Shown here: positions 1 to 5,116 of the stretch, in pieces | How positions within the stretch are numbered: position 1 is the stretch's first letter | How the letters are laid out: each line of letters begins with the position of its first letter | Origin: Candidatus Omnitrophota bacterium | Lineage (GTDB): Bacteria; Omnitrophota; Gorgyraeia; JABMQH01 | Assembly (NCBI GenBank): GCA_026387595.1 | Contig: JAPLLL010000057.1 | Coordinates: 8,462-13,944 of the forward strand | Direction of reading: 5' to 3' | Length of the DNA: 5,483 bases | Made by a program: the position numbers and the translations under genes | The notes under the pieces: model-generated | What the model was told of the DNA's origin: nothing | The model's input: only the letters and a program-made list of their open reading frames with translations | Databases searched by the model: none

Positions 1-678
1 AAGCTTGTAGAAATTCAGCGGATTATTTACGTCGGGTTCTTCGCTGGTCCCGTTGGTAAGTTTCAGCTTCACGATGCCTTTCTGCGGAACCGATATGAAT
101 TCCCCCTTCGAAGCGGTTATGGTGCGCGTGGGCCTGTTTTCCTGGGGTTGGTATATCCTTATATTCCTGAGCCTGTTGCCATGTATCTCGTGAATGAAGA
201 TTATGTAGCCGTCGAAGTCTTTTATGAAGGTGCCGGGCTCTATGTAAGCCGCGGGGCTCCTTATTCCTATTTCTTTTAAGGTGCTCCTTACGGCAAAATG
301 CGCCTTTGTTATGAGCATGTCGTTAAGCGGTACGGACAGGAGGCTTACAAGGAGGCCGAGCCCTATGACAGGCGCGGCCATTTTTAATACGCTTATGCCG
401 AGCGCGCGCATCGCCATTATCTCGTTATCGCTTGAAAGCCTTCCGAAAGCGATCAGTGTCGCGGTCAGCATCGCCATCGGTACGGTATAGCTTAGTATAT
501 AAGGAATAAAATATATGAACAGTTTTATTATGAATACCGGGGACACGCCCTTGCTTACGATAAGCTCCGCCATCTTGATAAAATTACCGACAAGCAGCAC
601 GAATGTAAAGACAGCGATAGAAAGGAAAAAGGCCTTTATCACTTCTTTTGAGATGTACCTGCAAAGTATCCAGCTCAT
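1..678 (-). CDS. LptF/LptG-family lipopolysaccharide export permease (3' part missing)
   Basis: The minus-strand frame is open from ATG at 678 to the left edge, giving the first 226 residues of a protein that is usually about 350-400 long. Likely membrane segments lie at residues 16-35, 47-78 and 101-121. The family hallmark around GRLSSDNEIMAMRALGIS (79-96) is intact, and from about residue 135 the sequence turns into the beta-rich periplasmic jellyroll domain. LptF and LptG form the inner-membrane part of the LptB2FG ABC transporter that extracts LPS and passes it to the Lpt bridge, so an outer membrane is implied. The N-terminal half alone does not let me choose between LptF and LptG. The start overlaps the comF-like stop by one base (TAATG), with AAGGGG at 690-685 six bases upstream, so translation is probably coupled. 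The last three membrane segments are outside the window. Confidence 0.93.
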   Translation of the reverse strand, partial: MSWILCRYISKEVIKAFFLSIAVFTFVLLVGNFIKMAELIVSKGVSPVFIIKLFIYFIPYILSYTVPMAMLTATLIAFGRLSSDNEIMAMRALGISVLKMAAPVIGLGLLVSLLSVPLNDMLITKAHFAVRSTLKEIGIRSPAAYIEPGTFIKDFDGYIIFIHEIHGNRLRNIRIYQPQENRPTRTITASKGEFISVPQKGIVKLKLTNGTSEEPDVNNPLNFYKL

Positions 679-1424
679 TACGCGCCCCTTGCGAACGTAA
701 GGCAGCGGATCGAATCCGCCCCGGCTTCTTTAAGCACCCTGCCGCACTCGTTAAGCGTGGCACCGGTTGTAAACAGATCATCTACTAAAAGTATATTTTT
801 ACCGACATAGACTCCCGGGGTCTGTGCGGTAACGGCGAAGGTGTTTTTTACGTTTTCATACCTTTCGTTTTTATCAAGCTCGCTCTGCGGCCTTGTGCGG
901 ACAGCCCTTTTAAGGCAGGCTGAAGAATCCTGTATTTTAAATTCTTTTGAGATAGCGGACGCAAGCATATGCGCCTGGTTAAATTCGCGCTCCCGCAGCT
1001 TTACGCTGTGCAGCGGGACCGCTATTACGGCGTCAATACCGGTTAAGATCTGCCTGTTTTCCTTAAGAAAATTTATAAGCAGGCCGCAGAACAGCCTGCT
1101 GATCGAAAGTTTGCCGGAGTATTTAAAAAGGTGCAGCGCTTCTTTAACCGCGCCTTCGTACAAGAAGGCCGACCAGCTTTTATCGTAATAAAAGTCTTTA
1201 CCGGAACATTCCCAGCATATCTCCACATTTTCAGTCGAGCCACGTAAGGAACGGCCGCATTTTACGCAATACGGGGGGAGGTTCTTTTTTATGCCTGAAA
1301 AGCATGTTTCGCAGATGACGCTGTTATCCCGGGCCTTTGCGCCGCAGATAGGGCAAAGGGGCGGATACACCAGGGACAACAACCCGTCTTTGATTTGGGA
1401 GAGCATATATAACAAAAATACCAT
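678..1424 (-). CDS. comF: ComF family protein (zinc-ribbon plus phosphoribosyltransferase-type domain)
   Basis: The 248-residue length is normal for the family. Four CxxC pairs at residues 24/27, 38/41, 53/56 and 70/73 form the N-terminal zinc-finger region. The type I phosphoribosyltransferase fold follows, with VPLH at 136-139, the REREFNQA motif at 144-151 and the PRPP-binding loop VDDLFTTGAT at 214-223. ComF proteins (ComFC, GntX) are linked to natural transformation, probably as cytoplasmic partners in handling incoming single-stranded DNA, but their chemistry is unsettled. The start at 1424 is preferred over Met7 because AAGGA at 1438-1434 lies nine bases upstream, while Met7 has no ribosome site. 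The gene is transcribed away from the pilin cluster and is coupled to the LptF/G-like gene by a TAATG overlap. The family call is firm; a role in competence here is inference from the nearby pilin genes. Confidence 0.94.
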   Translation of the reverse strand: MVFLLYMLSQIKDGLLSLVYPPLCPICGAKARDNSVICETCFSGIKKNLPPYCVKCGRSLRGSTENVEICWECSGKDFYYDKSWSAFLYEGAVKEALHLFKYSGKLSISRLFCGLLINFLKENRQILTGIDAVIAVPLHSVKLREREFNQAHMLASAISKEFKIQDSSACLKRAVRTRPQSELDKNERYENVKNTFAVTAQTPGVYVGKNILLVDDLFTTGATLNECGRVLKEAGADSIRCLTFARGA

Positions 1425-1436
1425 ACTTCCTTGTCC

Positions 1437-1463
1437 TTGACAATTATATTTTATTGATATAAT
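1437..1463 (+). promoter_or_regulatory. Sigma-70-type promoter with extended -10, driving the pilin cluster
   Basis: A perfect -35 (TTGACA, 1437-1442) and a perfect -10 (TATAAT, 1458-1463) are separated by 15 bp. The short spacer is offset by an extended -10 element (TG at 1455-1456, one base before the hexamer). The expected transcription start, about 1470, is only some five bases before the ATG at 1475, and no Shine-Dalgarno sequence is present, so the first message may be almost leaderless. The same 50-bp gap must also hold the comF-like promoter. On the minus strand TATAAT at 1448-1443 and TATTAT at 1464-1459 are candidate -10 boxes, neither with a clear -35. Confidence 0.65.
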
Positions 1464-1474
1464 ATTAGTATTGT

Positions 1475-1816
1475 ATGAATAAAGGCATGACCCTCCTGGA
1501 AGTTATGATCAGCATGCTGATCCTCGGCCTTGCTGCCGCCTCTATATACGCCACATTCGCAGTTGTCGGAAAGGGCCCCCAAAAAAGCAGCGCCACAGAC
1601 CTTCAGGCCATGAATTACGCAAGAGAAACCCTTGAAAAATTAAAAAACGCAGTAAGCACCAATTCAACCCGCTCAACGCTGCTTGATGCCGGCACAAATA
1701 AATCCGATGCTGTAGCAGGCGGGGTCTTTACCCGCACATATGACGTGGTTGATATAGACGCGAACGATGACGGTATTGTTGATTATAAGAAAGTGACGGT
1801 CACCGTTAAATGGTAG
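1475..1816 (+). CDS. Minor type IV pilin / pseudopilin, GspI- or PilV-like
   Basis: A 113-residue protein with a class III (prepilin) leader. The four-residue leader MNKG should be cut by prepilin peptidase before Met5, and the +5 glutamate (Glu9) needed for methylation and assembly is present in MTLLE. The hydrophobic alpha-1 helix spans about residues 5-32. It lacks a long C-terminal domain, as is typical of I/V-type minor subunits that help start the fibre tip. Residues 95-103 (DANDDGIVD) match a DxNxDGxxD calcium-loop pattern just before the last beta strand. No Shine-Dalgarno sequence precedes the ATG, and a strong promoter ends about a dozen bases upstream, so translation may be leaderless. 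Met5 cannot be the start, because the leader would be lost. The stop overlaps the next gene's start by 7 bp. Whether it serves a type IV pilus or a type II secretion system cannot be decided here. Confidence 0.85.
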   Translation: MNKGMTLLEVMISMLILGLAAASIYATFAVVGKGPQKSSATDLQAMNYARETLEKLKNAVSTNSTRSTLLDAGTNKSDAVAGGVFTRTYDVVDIDANDDGIVDYKKVTVTVKW

Positions 1817-2631
1817 CTGGAAAAAGGGCCCTGTCCCTTATAGAGCTTTTGATCGCAATAAGCCTGATGAGCGCCGTTGTGCTGACCGCCTCCGTGCTTC
1901 TTATCAATTTCAAAAAATTCTACAAGGATTTTACGGATAAACAGGAAACCGTAGGGGAGGTATCGCTTGTCGTATTGGAAGACATCGCAAATAAGATCCT
2001 TCTGGCGAACCAAATAACGATAAGTTCCGGCGGTTCCCAAATCGATATACGGATAGACAACTCGGATCCCTCCGATACAGCGGATGATACGGTCCATACT
2101 TACTGGCTGCAAAGCAAGCAAATAAAGTATAAATATAAGGTTGACGGCAACCCGGACAGCGCCACCACTGTTTTGACGAAAAATATAAAATCCCTGCAAT
2201 TTGACGCGGAACCCAGCGGGGCCCCTTCGCTTAACCGCGTTAAGATAACCGTCAGCGTAAATACGCCCGGAGGCACAACAGAATCTTTTGATACGACTGT
2301 GATCGCCCGCTGCAGGTGTGCGGAAGAACAAGATGCGCCTGCGGCGCCGTCCAATTTAACGGGTACTTGCTTTCCCCCGGCTCCGTCCGGATATCATATA
2401 CATCTTTTTTGGGCAGATAATTCCAATGATGAGACAGGCTTTGAAATAGAGAGAGGGACTTCTCCCGGTAACGAGACTAAATTGGTGACAGTCGGACCAA
2501 ATAGTACAGAGTATAGAGATTATATTCCTAATCCTGATGATCATCAAAAAAATTATTATTACAGGATTAGAGCATTTAAAGGTTCGGTGTATTCGGAATA
2601 TTCAAATGAGGTACGGGTTTGGGCGCCGTAG
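1810..2631 (+). CDS. Minor pilin, GspJ- or PilW-like, with C-terminal fibronectin type III domain
   Basis: A 273-residue protein. The leader MVAGKRA should be cleaved after Ala7, giving a mature N-terminus LSLIE with Glu at +5, followed by a hydrophobic helix to about residue 32. Residues 33-168 form the pilin-like globular part, including a beta-rich stretch around 125-165. Residues 177-273 look like a fibronectin type III domain: a Pro-rich entry, Trp201, a FEIER strand at 211-215, YYYRIRAF at 249-256 and the closing SEYSNEV at 262-268. Three cysteines (168, 170, 187) sit at the junction. The ATG lies inside the end of the preceding gene (7-bp overlap), implying coupled translation. J/W subunits belong to the tip complex with I/V and K/X partners, and both such neighbours are here. 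Base composition falls late in the gene: by hand count, 2521-2580 is 23% GC against 55% at 2221-2280. A fused, possibly acquired adhesive domain is inference. Confidence 0.85.
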   Translation: MVAGKRALSLIELLIAISLMSAVVLTASVLLINFKKFYKDFTDKQETVGEVSLVVLEDIANKILLANQITISSGGSQIDIRIDNSDPSDTADDTVHTYWLQSKQIKYKYKVDGNPDSATTVLTKNIKSLQFDAEPSGAPSLNRVKITVSVNTPGGTTESFDTTVIARCRCAEEQDAPAAPSNLTGTCFPPAPSGYHIHLFWADNSNDETGFEIERGTSPGNETKLVTVGPNSTEYRDYIPNPDDHQKNYYYRIRAFKGSVYSEYSNEVRVWAP

Positions 2632-2642
2632 TAGGAAATGTC

Positions 2643-2951
2643 ATGAAAACTAAAAAAGCAAATGCCCTAATACTGGCGCTGGTTGTTGTGCTGATAGTGG
2701 GATTAGGCACGACTGCGGTCCTCCAGGCCATGATAAGCTATGCCAATATGAAGATAACAAGCATAGACAAGATGCGGGCACAATATCTGGCTGAGGCAGG
2801 GACGCAGATAGGCATATGGCAATGTCAGAACGGAGATTTTACTTCTCCGGTTACAGTAACAACAGAAGAGTGGCCAATAGTGATAACAAAGACTCAGCAA
2901 CCTGATGGATCGTATACAGTATCGGCAAAGGTTAAATACCCGGGCTTGTAG
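2643..2951 (+). CDS. Small minor pilin, PilX- or GspK-like, possibly shortened at its 3' end
   Basis: A 102-residue product. The start at 2643 is chosen because AGGA at 2633-2636 sits six bases upstream; the in-frame ATG at 2619 lies inside the previous gene and has no ribosome site. The N-terminus MKTKKANALILALVVVLIVG is a short basic segment followed by a pilin-like hydrophobic helix (about 8-30). It lacks the +5 glutamate, as GspK/PilX-type subunits do. The region YLAEAGTQIG (about 48-57) matches the AEAG motif common at the end of the PilX N-terminal helix. Position as third in the minor-pilin run supports the K/X role. The frame ends at YPGL-stop only two bases before a heptamer-repeat array, so the native C-terminus may have been cut off by the repeat cassette; alternatively the protein is simply small. 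Family assignment is moderate. Confidence 0.7.
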   Translation: MKTKKANALILALVVVLIVGLGTTAVLQAMISYANMKITSIDKMRAQYLAEAGTQIGIWQCQNGDFTSPVTVTTEEWPIVITKTQQPDGSYTVSAKVKYPGL

Positions 2952-2953
2952 AG

Positions 2954-2981
2954 CTGTAAGCCGTAAGCTGTAAGCCGTAAG
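2954..2981 (+). repeat. Left heptamer array, four copies of CYGTAAG
   Basis: Four perfect tandem 7-bp units alternate CTGTAAG and CCGTAAG. The array begins two bases after the stop codon of the PilX-like gene and ends ten bases before the ATG of the four-helix-bundle gene. It is inverted relative to the array at 3337-3364, so the two could act as terminal inverted repeats or pair as a long imperfect stem in RNA (22 of 28 positions match by hand alignment). Confidence 0.85.
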
Positions 2982-2991
2982 AGAAAAAAGA

Positions 2992-3348
2992 ATGTCATAT
3001 ACGTTTAAGGATATAAAAGCGTGGCAAAAAGCGCATGGATTAGTTTTAGAAGTATATAAAATTACTAAAGTTTTTCCAAATTATGAACAATACGGTTTAA
3101 CATCCCAGCTTAGAAGGGCAGCCGCTTCTGTGGCTACTAATATTGTCGAAGGCTATAAAAGAAGAAGCGATAAAGATTTTGCTCATTTTCTTAATATGGC
3201 CGAGGCTTCTTTGGAAGAAACTAAATATCAGCTGCTTTTAGCGCATGATTTGAAGTACTTAAGTAAAAATGATTACGAGCAATTAATAAAAGCTACGGAT
3301 GAAATCGGCAGGATGTTAACAGGTTTTCAAAAAAAGCTTACAGCTTAA
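2992..3348 (+). CDS. Four helix bundle protein (23S rRNA intervening-sequence / S23-like family)
   Basis: A 118-residue, all-helical protein. It has the family hallmarks in order: the opening FKDIKAWQKAH (5-15), FPxxEQYGLTSQLRRAAASVATNIVEGYKR (about 28-57), then FAHFLNMAEASLEETKYQL (63-81). This family (often annotated four helix bundle protein, S23 or IVP) was first seen in intervening sequences inside 23S rRNA genes, and its fold resembles the Avd accessory protein of diversity-generating retroelements. No biochemical role is established for free-standing copies. No rRNA sequence or reverse transcriptase is visible nearby. The gene is AT-rich (about 32-33% GC over 3001-3120, hand count) compared with 53% in part of the next pilin gene. 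Only a weak AG-rich ribosome site precedes it. Its last codons and stop lie inside the right-hand heptamer array, which suggests gene and repeats travel as a unit. Confidence 0.92.
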   Translation: MSYTFKDIKAWQKAHGLVLEVYKITKVFPNYEQYGLTSQLRRAAASVATNIVEGYKRRSDKDFAHFLNMAEASLEETKYQLLLAHDLKYLSKNDYEQLIKATDEIGRMLTGFQKKLTA

Positions 3349-3364
3349 AGCTTATAGCTTAAAA
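3337..3364 (-). repeat. Right heptamer array, four CTTANAR-type units, inverted to the left array
   Basis: On the plus strand the units are CTTACAG, CTTAAAG, CTTATAG and CTTAAAA; on the minus strand they read YTNTAAG, matching the left array's CYGTAAG. The first unit and part of the second are coding, supplying the final Leu-Thr-Ala codons and stop of the four-helix-bundle gene. The array ends 19 bases before the ATG of the next pilin gene, just ahead of that gene's Shine-Dalgarno sequence. It is more degenerate than the left array. Confidence 0.8.
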
Positions 3365-3383
3365 CTAACAAAGGGGGTCCAGT

Positions 3384-3782
3384 ATGCACAAAGCATTCAC
3401 ATTGATCGAGTTGATGATCGTAATTATAATTGTCGGAATACTCGCTTCGATAGCTATCCCGAATTTCTCAAAGATGGTGGAAAAGGCGAAGGCCGAACAG
3501 GCAGCCACATATCTGCGCGTTATCCGGACAGGGGAGAAGATCTACTGGTCAAATAATTCAACTTATATAGCGTGCGCGGATACGGCAGAAATAAAGACAA
3601 ATATCGGCGCCGAGGTCACGCCCGAAAATTACACATTTTCGGTCGCTTCAGGTACAGGGTCGGGCCAGAACATAACGAATAGCTTTACCGCGACGGCGAC
3701 AAGAAGAAGCGATAGCTCCACGATAACCCTGGACCAGGACGGCGTATGGGGCGGAGACTCGCCGTATAAGCCGACGAATTAG
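3384..3782 (+). CDS. Type IV pilin, PilA/PilE-like
   Basis: A 132-residue prepilin with the classic class III signal. The leader MHKA is cut before Phe5, the mature protein begins FTLIELMIVIIIVGILA, and the +5 Glu (Glu9) is present. The alpha-1 helix continues to about residue 50 with the usual IAIPNF kink. The region RVIRTGEKIYWSNNSTYI (about 45-62) resembles the alpha-1 end and glycine/aromatic turn of small major pilins or GspG-like subunits. The C-terminal part is Ser/Thr-rich with a single cysteine (63), so no disulfide-bonded D-region loop can form. A strong ribosome site AAAGGGGG at 3370-3377 lies six bases from the ATG, which suggests higher expression than the minor pilins upstream. 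It probably forms the fibre shaft, or else the major pseudopilin of a secretion system. The promoter is not clear; the upstream heptamer array separates it from the minor pilins. Confidence 0.9.
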   Translation: MHKAFTLIELMIVIIIVGILASIAIPNFSKMVEKAKAEQAATYLRVIRTGEKIYWSNNSTYIACADTAEIKTNIGAEVTPENYTFSVASGTGSGQNITNSFTATATRRSDSSTITLDQDGVWGGDSPYKPTN

Positions 3783-3830
3783 TTAATAATAGATAATAGT
3801 ATTTAATAATTAAAACGATGAAAAGTTAAC
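3783..3830 (+). other. AT-rich spacer between pilin and secreted repeat protein
   Basis: A 48-bp, very AT-rich stretch before the AGGAGGT ribosome site. It has a direct repeat TTAATAAT (3783-3790 and 3803-3810) and two tandem ATAATAG units (3786-3799). No convincing -35/-10 pair or hairpin terminator is visible; a weak promoter is possible. Confidence 0.35.
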
Positions 3831-3842
3831 AGGAGGTAGCAA

Positions 3843-5111
3843 ATGATAACAAAAAATAGTAGATGGTATTTTTTAATAGCTGTGTTTTTGTTGCTTTCAT
3901 TTACGCTGTCAGAAGCAGGCGAGGTAAAGGTCACCACATATTATCCTGCGCCGTACGGAGAATATAAAAAGCTTAAGCTGCCTAAAACGGCCGATGCTAA
4001 TACGGGAGTTATAGACATAGATACTTCAAGATTTCTTCATAACTTTGGCTCAAACAACACATTTTTAGGAACAGATGCCGGCAACATGACGCTAACATCG
4101 GAAGGTTCATGCAATGTGGGTATAGGATACCAAACCTTAAATGCTGTAACAAAGGGTTACGGCAACACAGCAGCGGGTTTTAAGGCCCTCTGCGTAGATA
4201 CAGAGGGTGTTTTCAACACAGCAATCGGCGAGGTGGCGCTTTCCAAGAATACAACAGGCAACGGCAATGTAGCAATAGGTACCAATGCCCTTTTAAGCAA
4301 CACAACGGGCATGTTCAACACAGTAGTAGGTTATCGCGCCGGTGAGACAAACGTGATAGGCAAAAACAATGTTTTTCTAGGATACCAGGCAGGTTATAAT
4401 GAGAAAGGCGACAATAAGCTATATATAGCTAACAGCTGGAGCGAGACCCCGCTTATTTACGGCGATTTTAGCACCAATCGAGTCGGTATCGCGACCAAGA
4501 GCCCCCAGGCAGCGCTGGATATCACTTCCGACGGAGGCGCTATTTTGGTCCCAAGAAAAAGCACCACAGGCGATCCGGCTACGCCTACCCCGGCTAACGG
4601 CATGATCTATTACAACACCGTCGACAATAAATTCCGCGTGTATGAAGACGGCGCGTGGAAGAATTTAGTCGGAACCGGCGGGCCCAAGTTTTTTTATCCT
4701 CCCAAGCTCGTGTATGATGGCGGTGTTATTAGTGCCGGGGGCGGCTGGAACTTGTATGATTGCAAGACCAACGGTATACCTGCGACCGCAAAATCCGTGA
4801 TCTTACAGGGATGGCTCTACGGCTGGGCCGACGGTACTAGCAGGGGAAGCATGTGCCAGATCCTGGATCAAAGTAACCCAAGCTTAACCCTTGCTTTTAT
4901 TCAGGTGGGCTTTGGCGTATCGCCTCTACCTCCGCCAGGTACTGTTTTTTATGTAGATGCATTCCAGCAGGGCGTGTTCCCCCTGACGTACAGGGCTTCC
5001 GATGGCAAGCTGTATTTCATGTATTCGCACAAAATATCTAATTTCCAGGGATATTCGACTGAACTCATTAGTTCCCACCTCACACTATATGTAGTGGGTT
5101 ATTACGAATAG
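3843..5111 (+). CDS. Secreted repeat protein with YadA-head-like 17-residue repeats; unknown C-terminal domain
   Basis: A 422-residue protein with a near-consensus ribosome site AGGAGGT (3831-3837), five bases from the ATG. A Sec signal peptide covers about residues 1-25, with likely cleavage after SEA. The mature protein starts GEVKVTTYYPAPYGEYKKL, a segment I associate with many exported Omnitrophota proteins. Residues 71-184 contain about seven repeats of the type NxAIGxxAL, with key glycines at 76, 95, 112, 129, 146, 163 and 180, a 17-residue period after the first. This resembles the left-handed beta-roll heads of trimeric adhesins and phage tail proteins. A connector NRVGIATKSPQAALDI (212-227) and a GMIYYNTVDNKFRVYEDGAW segment (253-272) follow, as in such fibres. 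Residues 282-422 form a domain I do not recognise. There is no membrane anchor and no S74 chaperone. A surface or adhesin-like role is inferred from the repeats and pilin neighbours. Confidence 0.8.
   Translation: MITKNSRWYFLIAVFLLLSFTLSEAGEVKVTTYYPAPYGEYKKLKLPKTADANTGVIDIDTSRFLHNFGSNNTFLGTDAGNMTLTSEGSCNVGIGYQTLNAVTKGYGNTAAGFKALCVDTEGVFNTAIGEVALSKNTTGNGNVAIGTNALLSNTTGMFNTVVGYRAGETNVIGKNNVFLGYQAGYNEKGDNKLYIANSWSETPLIYGDFSTNRVGIATKSPQAALDITSDGGAILVPRKSTTGDPATPTPANGMIYYNTVDNKFRVYEDGAWKNLVGTGGPKFFYPPKLVYDGGVISAGGGWNLYDCKTNGIPATAKSVILQGWLYGWADGTSRGSMCQILDQSNPSLTLAFIQVGFGVSPLPPPGTVFYVDAFQQGVFPLTYRASDGKLYFMYSHKISNFQGYSTELISSHLTLYVVGYYE
4053..4394 (+). repeat. Coding tandem repeats, about seven units of ~51 bp
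   Basis: This is the part of the secreted protein gene that encodes the NxAIGxxAL units. The protein-level period is 17 residues (one interval of 19). DNA identity between units is moderate, with recurring AACACAGCA/GGCAAC-type blocks, so the repeat is old or under protein-level selection rather than a fresh duplication. Confidence 0.7.
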
Positions 5112-5116
5112 CGTTT

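Larger units (their letters stand above)
2952..3364 (+). mobile_element. Putative cassette: four-helix-bundle gene between inverted heptamer arrays
   Basis: About 413 bp consisting only of a (CYGTAAG)4 array, one AT-rich gene and an inverted CTTANAR-type array. It sits in the middle of a pilin gene run, right after a stop codon, and differs in base composition from its surroundings. A related array occurs 2 kb downstream inside nagA. No transposase is encoded and no target-site duplication is obvious, so if it moves it needs functions from elsewhere. The structure is seen; mobility is inferred. Confidence 0.45.

Noticed and set aside
281..700. Two small plus-strand open frames opposite the LptF/G-like gene
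   Set aside because: They mirror the hydrophobic coding of the permease, and the minus-strand frame carries the conserved GRLSSDNE motif.
841..1188. Plus-strand open frame of 115 codons opposite the comF-like gene
   Set aside because: The antisense comF-like frame has all family motifs; this frame's Ser/Leu-rich product is a shadow.
1783..2331. Long minus-strand open frame of 182 codons opposite the pilin genes
   Set aside because: It lies opposite two well-supported pilin frames, has no ribosome site and its product shows no domain pattern.
2619..2642. Upstream ATG at 2619 as the start of the PilX-like gene
   Set aside because: It overlaps the preceding coding region, has no ribosome site and would spoil the short basic leader; ATG at 2643 has AGGA six bases upstream.
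2954..3364. CRISPR-like array or diversity-generating retroelement
   Set aside because: Units are only 7 bp with no spacers, and no reverse transcriptase or template/variable repeat pair is visible; the four-helix-bundle protein alone is not enough.
3967..3981. AAGCTTAAGCT stretch as another heptamer array
   Set aside because: Only about one and a half units, explained by Lys-Leu-Lys-Leu codons in the secreted protein.
4186..4207. 7-bp inverted repeat (CCCTCTG/CAGAGGG) as a terminator
   Set aside because: It lies within a coding repeat region and has no following T-run; best explained by codon content.
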